From contig JAUZOB010000033.1 of assembly GCA_030706665.1 (NCBI GenBank), positions 1 through 17,201 of the forward strand: DNA of 17,201 nt. The letters are read 5' to 3'. Each line of letters starts with the position of its first letter. Positions within the stretch are counted from its first letter, which is position 1. Of this stretch, positions 1 through 7,428 are shown one piece after another. The notes under the pieces were generated by a model. The model saw nothing but the letters and a program-made list of their open reading frames with translations. It made no database searches and was not told the origin of the DNA. Source of the DNA: Bacteroidota bacterium (lineage in GTDB: Bacteria > Bacteroidota > Bacteroidia > Bacteroidales > Prolixibacteraceae). Made by a program: the position numbers and the translations under genes.

Positions 1-249
1 GTTGTTGATTAAAATGTCGATACTTCCCTGTTCGGCAATGATGGTTTCCACACCCTTTACCATTGATTCTTCAATGGTGACATCCATTCTCAGTATGTGA
101 ATGCCCTGAGTTTGTAACTCCTTCATCCGATCGAGCCTTCTTGCAGCTGCATATACCACATATCCTTTTTGATGCAATAATAACGCTGTTGTTGTTCCGA
201 TTCCGCTTGATGCACCGGTAATCAATGCTATTTTCTTTATTCCATTCAT
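1..249 (-). CDS. Short-chain dehydrogenase/reductase, N-terminal fragment
   Basis: This is the first 83 codons of a short-chain dehydrogenase/reductase (SDR); the rest lies beyond the left edge. The start is the ATG at 249-247. The protein begins MNGIKKIALITGASSGIG, which carries the Rossmann nucleotide-binding motif TGxxxGIG of classical SDRs. A stretch ending in VVYAAARRLDRM follows, where an Arg pair after strand 2 suggests NADP(H) preference. The fragment ends in DILINN, the start of the family's NNAG motif. The catalytic Ser-Tyr-Lys lies outside the window, so the substrate cannot be told. The gene reads away from its neighbour at 580, so the 330-nt gap is a divergent intergenic region. 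The family call is firm and the specific function is unknown. Confidence 0.92.
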   Translation of the reverse strand, partial: MNGIKKIALITGASSGIGTTTALLLHQKGYVVYAAARRLDRMKELQTQGIHILRMDVTIEESMVKGVETIIAEQGSIDILINN

Positions 250-579
250 GCTATTGATATATAAGTAAGTCCCGGATAAAGGGATTTTCGATAAAGATAA
301 GATTCCTCTCAATTAGTGTATATGTCGTAAATGTATTACAGAATTATCAAAATTTAAATTTATAAGAAACCAATTTGTGTGTTGACAACTCTATACAGAT
401 CTGATGCTGCCCTCCCATCTTTGACTTGATATTGAATTATCTGAAAAGGTTAGGCTTGTTTTATTCTGTAAAAAAGAAGTGTAAATATTGACTTCTCAGT
501 CGTATACTGAATTAGACGAGGGCTGATAATTGTTTTTCAGAAGCAAACTGTTGTTGTATCTCTTTTTAATGCTACGAGG
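250..579. other. Divergent intergenic region, no gene seen
   Basis: This 330-nt AT-rich gap separates the minus-strand SDR gene from the plus-strand DUF2784 gene, so promoters for both should lie here. I see no exact TAnnTTTG box. The closest is TATCTTTA on the minus strand (299-292), one mismatch from the Bacteroidota -7 consensus and about 45 nt before the SDR start. No open frame, strong hairpin or repeat stands out. Confidence 0.6.
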
Positions 580-954
580 ATGATATATAGAATTTTGGCA
601 GATATTATTGTCCTGATTCATCTGGTGTTTATTCTCTTTGTGATGCTGGGTGGGTTATTGGTGTTAAAGTATCCCCGGGTTGCCTGGGTCCATCTCCCTT
701 TGATGATATGGGGGGCTGTAGTTGAGTTCTTTAATATTATTTGTCCGTTAACCCCCTTAGAAAACTATCTTAGAGAGTTAGGCGGAGGAGAGCGCTATCA
801 TTCTGATTTTGTGGAAAAATATATTATCCCTGTAATTTATCCGGAGGGTTTGACAATAAGAATTCAGTTTATACTGGGTTGTTTAGTGGTGTTCATTAAC
901 TTGATTTTTTATTCGATAGTGATATATCGGTATTTCAAAAAAAGAAGGATATGA
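580..954 (+). CDS. DUF2784 family membrane protein
   Basis: This 124-residue inner-membrane protein matches the DUF2784 family, whose function is unknown. Visible family features are an N-terminal hydrophobic helix with an internal His (about residues 5-28, LIHLVFILFVMLGG), a second helix containing WVHLPLMIWGAVVEF (about 36-52), the conserved CPLTPLE, a G-rich stretch, and YPEG before a last helix (about 95-116). It ends in the basic tail KKRR, which suggests an inside C-terminus. The length is normal for the family. The ATG at 580 is the first possible start after an in-frame stop at 508-510, and a GAGG sits directly before it, closer than usual. Its stop overlaps the next start in ATGA, so the two genes are probably translationally coupled. 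Confidence 0.85.
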   Translation: MIYRILADIIVLIHLVFILFVMLGGLLVLKYPRVAWVHLPLMIWGAVVEFFNIICPLTPLENYLRELGGGERYHSDFVEKYIIPVIYPEGLTIRIQFILGCLVVFINLIFYSIVIYRYFKKRRI

Positions 955-1742
955 AACAGGATACCCCGGATATTTCAAATGGGAATAATTCAAAAGTTAG
1001 TTTCAGGTTTTATGCTGAATTGAATGACTTTCTCAGAATTGAAAGACGCCAAGAGGTGTTCGATTATCCATTTCATGGGCCTTTGACTATTCGGGAAGCC
1101 ATCGAATCCTTGGGAATTCCGCATACAAATGTTGATCTAGTTCTTGTTAATGGGCAGCCGGTTGATTTTACCAGAAAACTTCGGAATAATGATTTTATTT
1201 CTGTATATCCGGTTTTTGAAACTTTTGATATCAGCGATATTTCTAAAATACGCAGATCTCCTTTAAGGATACCCCGGTTTGTGGTGGATGCTCATTTAGG
1301 GAAGCTGGCTAAATATCTTCGTATTATGGGATTTGATTCTCTTTATCGGAATGATTATAGAGACGATGAAATTCGGTTTATTGCCTCATTACAACATCGG
1401 ATTATTCTTACCCGAGATAAAGAGCTTTTGATGTCGAAAAAGGTTAATCATGGCTATTACGTTCGCTCTGTAGTATTCAAAGAGCAGGTTGTAGAGGTTT
1501 TAAATAAATTTGATTTGTATTCCGGAATTAAACCGTTAAGTCGGTGCATCATTTGTAATCACAAATTACACAAAGTCTCGGTGGCTTCGTTATCTGATAA
1601 AATAAATCCGGAGATTGGAAGTTCTTTTGATGAATTTTTTAAATGTCGTAATTGCAAAAAGATATATTGGAAAGGGTCTCATTATAAGAGGATGAGTCAG
1701 TATATCGAACAATTCCTTCTTTATAACCCCGGGAAATTGTGA
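951..1742 (+). CDS. Ub-Mut7C: ubiquitin-like domain fused to Mut7-C PIN-like nuclease domain with zinc ribbon
   Basis: This 263-residue soluble protein has two recognisable parts. Residues about 15-90 look like the ubiquitin-like (ThiS/MoaD-type beta-grasp) domain found before Mut7-C, including LVLVNGQPVDF and the segment DFISVYPVFE. Residues about 108-252 are Mut7-C, a PIN-like RNase fold. It starts with FVVDAHLGKLAKYLRIMGFD (acidic D113), continues with IILTRDKELL (D156), and ends in a zinc ribbon with CIIC (199-202) and CRNC (232-235). Bacterial members are uncharacterised; RNA cleavage is inferred from the fold and from animal Mut-7. The gene starts in the ATGA that ends the DUF2784 gene, so one mRNA carries both. 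A strong hairpin terminator follows at 1805-1854. Some databases label such proteins 'twitching motility protein PilT', which reflects only the PIN fold. Confidence 0.88.
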   Translation: MKQDTPDISNGNNSKVSFRFYAELNDFLRIERRQEVFDYPFHGPLTIREAIESLGIPHTNVDLVLVNGQPVDFTRKLRNNDFISVYPVFETFDISDISKIRRSPLRIPRFVVDAHLGKLAKYLRIMGFDSLYRNDYRDDEIRFIASLQHRIILTRDKELLMSKKVNHGYYVRSVVFKEQVVEVLNKFDLYSGIKPLSRCIICNHKLHKVSVASLSDKINPEIGSSFDEFFKCRNCKKIYWKGSHYKRMSQYIEQFLLYNPGKL

Positions 1743-1804
1743 ATAGATAATTGAGGATGTTAATGGGGTTCAGGATTGAAAATAGAATTAGTAGAGCTCT
1801 AAAT

Positions 1805-1854
1805 ATAACAACCGGAAAAATACTGACCTTATGCAGCATCTTTCCGGTTGTTAT
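1805..1854. terminator. Bidirectional hairpin terminator between Ub-Mut7C and prfC
   Basis: There is a perfect 14-bp inverted repeat, ATAACAACCGGAAA (1805-1818) and its complement (1841-1854), with a 22-nt loop. It lies between two convergent genes, 63 nt after the plus-strand stop and 29 nt after the minus-strand stop. The plus-strand side is followed by a pyrimidine-rich stretch (TTCCTTCT). The symmetric position suggests it ends transcription from both sides. Confidence 0.8.
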
Positions 1855-1882
1855 TTCCTTCTGTATAGAGTTTAATCTCTGA

Positions 1883-3457
1883 TTAGAATTCAGATGTAAA
1901 GTGAAAACGGATATTTTTGAAATCCTGTTGGGCCATGTCAAGGATAAATTTTGAATCGGCAAGGAATACATCTCTTCCGTGTTTGTCAACAGCCATCTTT
2001 TGCATCTTACGTTTCTTGAATTCAATAAGAGCTTTCGGATCATCGCTTTCCACCCAGCATGCTTTATAGAGTTGTAACGGTTCGTATCGGCATTTTGCCC
2101 CATATTCGTGTAGCAATCGGTATTCGATTACTTCAAACTGAAGAGCGCCAACTGTCCCGATAATTTTACGTCCGTTCATCTGACTTGTAAATAGCTGGGC
2201 AACCCCTTCATCCATCAACTGGTCAATTCCTTTGGAAAGCTGCTTTGACTTCATTGGATCGGCATTCTCGATGTAACGGAATAGTTCAGGAGAGAAGCTT
2301 GGAATTCCTTTATATCTGATTTTCTCTCCTTCGGTGAGAGTATCTCCAATCTTGAAATTTCCAGTGTCATGAAGACCAACTATGTCACCGGGAAAAGCTT
2401 CATCAATAATTGATTTTTTATCAGCCATGAATGCAGTAGGAGAGGAGAACTTTAATTGTTTTCCATGTCGAACATGCAGATAGGGTTTGTTCCGTTCGAA
2501 TTTACCGGAACAGATTTTTAAGAAAGCAATCCTGTCGCGATGGTTGGGATCCATGTTTGCATGGATCTTAAATACGAATCCGGTGAATTTTTCTTCATAA
2601 GGCGAAACTTCACGTTCTTCGGTTTCTCTCTTTCTTGGGGTGGGTGCTATCTGAACAAAACAATCCAGTAGTTCCTGTACTCCGAAATTGTATAATGCAC
2701 TACCGAAAAATACTGGAGCGATATCCCCTTTCAAGTAGTCTTTGACATCAAATTCCGGATATACTCCGTTTACAAGTTCAAGTTCTTCACGAAGCAAGTC
2801 TGCATCCTTATCGATATATTTCTCAAGTTCCGGACTATCGATGTCTTTGAAGTGTATTGCTTCTTCGATATATTGGATGTTGGCAGAGAAAAGATTGAGA
2901 TTCTTTTCCCAAATATTATAGACTCCTTTAAATCCGGGACCACTGTTGATTGGCCAGCTTAAAGGTCTTACCTTAATCATTAGCTGTTTCTCTATTTCAT
3001 CGAGCAACATAAATGGATCTCTGGATGGACGGTCCATTTTATTGATGAACACAATTACCGGTGTTTTACGCATACGGCATACATTCATCAGTCTCTCTGT
3101 CTGAGGCTCAACCCCTTTTGCCGCATCGATTACAATGATTACACTATCTACTGCAGTAAGGGTACGATATGTATCTTCCTGAAAATCCTGGTGACCGGGA
3201 GTGTCAAGAATATTTACTTTATAATGTTTGTAATCAAATCCCATCACAGAGGTGGAAACAGAAATACCTCTTTGACGCTCAATTTCCATAAAGTCGGAAG
3301 TGGCAGATCGTTTAATCTTATTTGATTTTACAGCACCGGCAACATGAATCGCCCCTCCAAAAAGAAGTAATTTTTCAGTTAGCGTGGTTTTCCCGGCATC
3401 AGGGTGACTTACGATCCCAAAGGTCCTTCTGCGATCAATTTCTTTCTTCAAACTCAT
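1883..3457 (-). CDS. prfC: Peptide chain release factor 3 (RF3)
   Basis: This is a translational GTPase that recycles RF1/RF2 from the ribosome after peptide release. From the ATG at 3457 the protein is 524 residues, close to the E. coli length of 529. The GTPase motifs are all present: P-loop SHPDAGKT (17-24), switch II DTPGHQDF (85-92), NKMD (139-142) and GSA for G5. The RF3-specific region follows, and the C-terminus reads through FEVIEYRLLHEYGAK. The frame is open upstream to a TTG at 3550, which would add 31 residues with no family counterpart. MSLKKEIDRRRTFGIVSHPD is the normal N-terminus, and a promoter-like box (3489-3482) lies inside the longer frame, so I chose 3457. The gene is monocistronic on the minus strand and diverges from the GH16-like gene. 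Confidence 0.96.
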   Translation of the reverse strand: MSLKKEIDRRRTFGIVSHPDAGKTTLTEKLLLFGGAIHVAGAVKSNKIKRSATSDFMEIERQRGISVSTSVMGFDYKHYKVNILDTPGHQDFQEDTYRTLTAVDSVIIVIDAAKGVEPQTERLMNVCRMRKTPVIVFINKMDRPSRDPFMLLDEIEKQLMIKVRPLSWPINSGPGFKGVYNIWEKNLNLFSANIQYIEEAIHFKDIDSPELEKYIDKDADLLREELELVNGVYPEFDVKDYLKGDIAPVFFGSALYNFGVQELLDCFVQIAPTPRKRETEEREVSPYEEKFTGFVFKIHANMDPNHRDRIAFLKICSGKFERNKPYLHVRHGKQLKFSSPTAFMADKKSIIDEAFPGDIVGLHDTGNFKIGDTLTEGEKIRYKGIPSFSPELFRYIENADPMKSKQLSKGIDQLMDEGVAQLFTSQMNGRKIIGTVGALQFEVIEYRLLHEYGAKCRYEPLQLYKACWVESDDPKALIEFKKRKMQKMAVDKHGRDVFLADSKFILDMAQQDFKNIRFHFTSEF

Positions 3458-3481
3458 GAATTCATTCTGTTTTTGAACTTG

Positions 3482-3489
3482 CAAAAATA
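3482..3489 (-). promoter_or_regulatory. Candidate prfC promoter -7 box
   Basis: On the minus strand this reads TATTTTTG, an exact match to the Bacteroidota -7 consensus TAnnTTTG, 24 nt upstream of the chosen prfC ATG. A second exact match, TATATTTG, lies at 3601-3594 and would give a leader of about 130 nt. Neither has a well-placed -33 TTTG box. The consensus is short and this DNA is AT-rich, so chance matches are expected. Confidence 0.35.
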
Positions 3490-3659
3490 GTCTTTTTATT
3501 TCAAGATCATTTAAACAGCTTGATACAGATTGTTCAAAAATGATAATCAATAAAATTTTTCAGATTTTTTTACGTTTTTGCATATATGCAGAGCAAATAT
3601 ATAGAAGGGTTTTGCTTGTTTTTTCTACCTTTAACGAAAGAAAATAAATTAGAATTATT

Positions 3660-5096
3660 ATGTCTTTATCTCTAACACTGAAATATTTACTAGGCAAAGT
3701 ACAGTCTACTGAGAGTATTGAAACAGAAAGAGTAAGTTTGCTCCATGACTATAAAGAGTATGTAGAAGCTGAAAAGTCTGATGATTTAAAGGAATATTTT
3801 CGCTTAAAAGAGATCGTTGAGACCAGTGAATTCCGAAATAAAAAGAAAGAGATTCAAAGTGTAAGATACAAAGGGTCTGAAGAGTTTAAACTCGAACAGG
3901 AATTTGGAAAGTTGACTAAAAATCAGAAGCTTTCAAAATATTTACATGCGATTGCGTCCAATGAATTCAAACGGTTTGAAGAGCTTGCGGAATCAACTGA
4001 TATTAAATTGTTTCAAGAGCTTGACGAAGAGTTTAGACATGCTAAAAAGAATTTATTGAAGAATGCTGATGACGATACAGCTAAAAGATATGAAAACTAC
4101 CAAGCATTGATAAAAAATGAATCGGTCATTTTTTATCACAATTATCTGAATTCATCTGATTATAGAAATTATCAGGTGGTGAAAGATTCAGAGATGCTGA
4201 AACGTTATTTTGAACTTGAAAAAATATTACATACAGACGAATATAAAAAGAAGAAGGAGTGGTTGCTTGATTCTGAGCGGTATGAAAAAACTGAAGAGTT
4301 TAAAATGGAACAGGTTTATAACCGTATCAAGTCATTACCACAAGTTACTTTATATCTGAAATATCAAAATACGAATCGTTTTGATGAATTAAAGAAGTGG
4401 AAGCTTACTTTTGAAGATGATTTTAACTCTTCGTCTCTTGACTTGAGTTTATGGTCAGCAAATAATGCTATTCCTGGTGAGCCCTTTATGGCTCCCTATT
4501 CTCAGGAAGATGATATGCAAGCTTATACTTCAGGTAAAAATATTTCACAATATAACAGCATATTAAAACTTGAAGTTAGGAAAGAAAATGCAGAGGGGAA
4601 AAAATTAACCCGGGATCTTGGTTTTATTTCATATGACTTTTTGTATACATCTGATTTTATTCATACTGCGAAATCTTTTAAACAAAAGCATGGCGCCTTT
4701 GAAGCAAAGATAAAAATCAAAAGAACACGTGGAATTACTGCATGTCTGTTCCTTTCTTCCGGACTTGTAAGTCCTCATATAGACTTAGTACATTCTGTCG
4801 ATAATTCGTATGGCGCAATAGCTGTTGGAGATAAGCATGCAAATGGTCTTACTCATTTCAATTTTCCGTCCTGGGGAGATGATAAATTTATGATCTATCG
4901 ATTAGAATGGACTCCTGAGACGTTAATCTGGAAGATTAATGATGTAAAAGTTCAGGAAATTCCTTTTCAGAATATACAAGAAGAACTGTTCCCTGTTCTG
5001 ACTGCAATGGTGAAATCACAGCCTGCAGATTCAGATCTTCCTTTTAAAATGGAAGTAGACTGGATAAGATGTTATAAAAAGCAAGATAATCTATAA
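3660..5096 (+). CDS. Cytosolic GH16-like protein with tandem helical repeats and both catalytic glutamates replaced
   Basis: This 478-residue protein has two halves. Residues about 28-247 are highly charged and helical, with two diverged copies of a roughly 70-residue unit (about 40-109 and 176-245). Compare LKEYFRLKEIVETSEF and EEFKLEQEF with LKRYFELEKILHTDEY and EEFKMEQVY. Residues about 248-475 follow the glycoside hydrolase 16 (laminarinase-like) beta-sandwich: WKLTFEDDFNSSSLDLSLW, HGAFEAKIKIK, YRLEWTPETLIWKIND and MEVDWIRCY. The catalytic motif E-[IL]-D-x-x-E reads H373-I-D-L-V-H378: the central Asp is kept, but nucleophile and acid/base are both His. The wall-building W of AFWL is also lost (CLFL). 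An in-frame stop at 3645-3647 excludes a longer start, so there is no signal peptide and the protein should be cytosolic. I infer a non-hydrolytic binding or structural role. It may be called a glycosyl hydrolase in databases. Confidence 0.82.
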   Translation: MSLSLTLKYLLGKVQSTESIETERVSLLHDYKEYVEAEKSDDLKEYFRLKEIVETSEFRNKKKEIQSVRYKGSEEFKLEQEFGKLTKNQKLSKYLHAIASNEFKRFEELAESTDIKLFQELDEEFRHAKKNLLKNADDDTAKRYENYQALIKNESVIFYHNYLNSSDYRNYQVVKDSEMLKRYFELEKILHTDEYKKKKEWLLDSERYEKTEEFKMEQVYNRIKSLPQVTLYLKYQNTNRFDELKKWKLTFEDDFNSSSLDLSLWSANNAIPGEPFMAPYSQEDDMQAYTSGKNISQYNSILKLEVRKENAEGKKLTRDLGFISYDFLYTSDFIHTAKSFKQKHGAFEAKIKIKRTRGITACLFLSSGLVSPHIDLVHSVDNSYGAIAVGDKHANGLTHFNFPSWGDDKFMIYRLEWTPETLIWKINDVKVQEIPFQNIQEELFPVLTAMVKSQPADSDLPFKMEVDWIRCYKKQDNL

Positions 5097-7385
5097 GCCT
5101 TTGCGATTAAAGAGGATGTATCCAAAATTAAATAAGAAATAGAATTTTGATCCATCCTTTTCATAGTAGTTTAGACTTATGCTGGCAGGGCCGAAAGGAG
5201 TTTGATTGACCAGAGCACAGCTTCCCATAAAATATTTATCACTTAAGGGGATGTCGCTATATTTAGCTTTGTAGTCTTCAGTTTGCATAATCTTGCGAAT
5301 CGGAATAAAGTAATATCCTTCTAGTCGAACATGAAGTTTCTCTTTTATCGGGAATATCCCTTTCCCTCCTGCAGCAATGTAATTATTGGCTCTGAATTTA
5401 TCGATAAATATAGTTTTACTATGTGGGTTTGGGGTAAAAGCAGGGGCTTCGGCTATTGTTGCCAAATAGTTGGAAAAAGTTTTCTTATTGCTGAGGAGTG
5501 CTTCTGCTAAAACACCCAATGTAACTTTTGAACTTATTGGGAAATATTTGTCATACTTGAATCGGAACATCTCATACGTGTGTGTGGTAAATTGTTCATC
5601 TGTATCGGGAGCTGTGGTCCCCGGACTATATTTTTCATTACCTGTGACAAACTTTCCTTCTATAATTCGTTGCAATCCTCTGGTGGGGTATTGCTTATCA
5701 TTGAGTGAATTGTATTCAAATTTCAGATGAAAGTTGAAGGCGTCAAAAATAGTCCGATCAGGCTCATCTGCTTTCTTAAAGGATTGTGTTTGGAAATAAT
5801 GATCGATGGAATTGGAATGTGCCAATCCAAACTCAAACAGACTATTGGTTGATGTTGGCATTCCTGCATCAATTATGAAATTTCGTTCATCCTGAAGAAT
5901 ATATGTCGGATGAGAGTCTGAGAAGAAAATATCACTACTGCTTGAATAATAATCCCAATTGTTGAATGTGATATTCGCATTTAAATAGAGTGGATTGTGA
6001 GCAGGAATGTCAACTCGGAGTCCACTATTGAAGGATGAGTAAAATTTTCCGAAATATACATTTCCTGATGCCGTATAGGCCCTGTCTTTAAAAGATTTGT
6101 AATTCAATCCGATAAAACCTTCGGTAATTCCTTGTGAAGATACATTTCCACCTGCTAGCACTTCCAGTGGATCTGTGGATTTTACTTTTAAAGTCAAATC
6201 AAAGAAACCGGTCTCTTTGTTGTACTTTGAAACAGGACGCATTGAACGGATCTGATCATCGGAGATTAATTTGTAATAGGCATCACGTACTTCATCAATG
6301 CTGACAATCGGCGCTTTGTGTTTGATGGATTGGATGATATATTTCTTCTTCATGTTATCGGTTACCCCTTCAACAGTGATATTATGAAAGAGCATCCTGG
6401 GAATTGTACTTTTATAAGCCGTTCGTCTTTGTTCTACTTCTTCTTTGGAGACTCTTCTGGTAATTTGCCGTTTAAGAGAGTCCATGTTTTGCTTGGCGGT
6501 AAGGTAGCCTTCTTGTTCGATAAAGTCGATCTTTTGGAAATCCATCAACTCTACGTTGATGAATTTTGTTTCCAATAAGAACCCTTTATCCTTGGGAATA
6601 TTATAATTTGTTTTGCCCATTATCATGTTTTCCAGTTGCGCGACCACATTGTCAGGATCGGGCTTGCCTGGGTTGTTGGCAACTGTGTGCCCAATAATGA
6701 AATCAGGTTTAAAGTCTGTCATGGCTACATCTACCGGAAAGTTGTTTACAATACCTCCGTCAAATAAAAGAACCCCATTGATTTCAATAGGCTTAAAATA
6801 GAAGGGGAATGTCATTGATGCACGGACTTCTTCTCCCAGATCTCCGTTTCTTCCAACAACCTGATTTCGATTGTACACATCTGTTGCAACACTGCGGAAG
6901 GGAACGAATAATTTGTTGAAGTCATAATCGCATGCGGCATTTACAGCTGAAAAGAGTTCCATAAATGCAAAATCCATCTGTGCTTCAGGAATAATGTTGG
7001 TTGGAATCGCAACCTCCAGTTTTTCTGATTTCGGACGTAAATTTATATTAAGCCAGGCCGCATTATCAGACTTTCGTTTGAAGAAATAGACTTTATCTTC
7101 TTCAATCTTCCCTGTTGACCAGAGTTTAAACTCTTTCGATTTAAAGAGCGCCTCCATTTGTTCTGCAGAGTAACCTGCAGCGTAGAGTGCTCCAACGATT
7201 GCCCCCATAGAGGTTCCTGCTATATAATCGATGGGAATGCCATTTTCTTCAAGAGCTTTTATAACACCAACATGCGCAAGGCCTTTTGCTCCACCACCAC
7301 TTAAAACCAATGCTACTTTTTGTGCATTGGTCTGTATTGATGCAATTAGAAGCAATACAATAAGGAGAGTTAAATATCGACGCAT
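5091..7385 (-). CDS. Patatin-like phospholipase with POTRA and C-terminal outer-membrane barrel (PlpD/FplA-like)
   Basis: The protein has 764 residues. An N-terminal signal peptide (about 1-21, ending TNA|Q) precedes a patatin lipase domain (about 24-320). That domain has the oxyanion loop GGGAKG (30-35), nucleophile elbow GTSMG (Ser59) and catalytic Asp in DGG (Asp209), so the Ser-Asp dyad is intact. Residues about 332-404 look like one POTRA domain (FHNITVEGVTDNMKKKYI). Residues about 405-764 are beta-barrel, with alternating aromatic strands and a last strand near FYFLFNFGYILF. This layout is that of type Vd/PlpD-like patatins, which hydrolyse phospholipids at the outer membrane. Whether the patatin domain faces outward or the periplasm cannot be seen. 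The gene follows yitT by 43 nt and may share its mRNA. Its stop codon overlaps the end of the convergent GH16-like gene by 6 nt. Confidence 0.9.
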   Translation of the reverse strand: MRRYLTLLIVLLLIASIQTNAQKVALVLSGGGAKGLAHVGVIKALEENGIPIDYIAGTSMGAIVGALYAAGYSAEQMEALFKSKEFKLWSTGKIEEDKVYFFKRKSDNAAWLNINLRPKSEKLEVAIPTNIIPEAQMDFAFMELFSAVNAACDYDFNKLFVPFRSVATDVYNRNQVVGRNGDLGEEVRASMTFPFYFKPIEINGVLLFDGGIVNNFPVDVAMTDFKPDFIIGHTVANNPGKPDPDNVVAQLENMIMGKTNYNIPKDKGFLLETKFINVELMDFQKIDFIEQEGYLTAKQNMDSLKRQITRRVSKEEVEQRRTAYKSTIPRMLFHNITVEGVTDNMKKKYIIQSIKHKAPIVSIDEVRDAYYKLISDDQIRSMRPVSKYNKETGFFDLTLKVKSTDPLEVLAGGNVSSQGITEGFIGLNYKSFKDRAYTASGNVYFGKFYSSFNSGLRVDIPAHNPLYLNANITFNNWDYYSSSSDIFFSDSHPTYILQDERNFIIDAGMPTSTNSLFEFGLAHSNSIDHYFQTQSFKKADEPDRTIFDAFNFHLKFEYNSLNDKQYPTRGLQRIIEGKFVTGNEKYSPGTTAPDTDEQFTTHTYEMFRFKYDKYFPISSKVTLGVLAEALLSNKKTFSNYLATIAEAPAFTPNPHSKTIFIDKFRANNYIAAGGKGIFPIKEKLHVRLEGYYFIPIRKIMQTEDYKAKYSDIPLSDKYFMGSCALVNQTPFGPASISLNYYEKDGSKFYFLFNFGYILFNRKGL

Positions 7386-7428
7386 GGTTTGTGCTTTTTT
7401 AAAATAATGGGTTGGTCAGGTAGTCAGA

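Noticed and set aside
382..397. TTGACA with TATACA nearby, resembling a sigma-70 promoter
   Set aside because: The two elements are only 4 nt apart instead of about 17, and primary promoters in this phylum use a different consensus.
1639..2103. A 154-codon open frame on the minus strand
   Set aside because: It overlaps the ends of Ub-Mut7C and prfC and the terminator hairpin, and its translation has no recognisable domain; it is a shadow of real genes.
3458..3550. A 31-residue N-terminal extension of prfC from a TTG start
   Set aside because: It has no counterpart in RF3, contains a promoter-like box, and the ATG at 3457 gives the normal family N-terminus.
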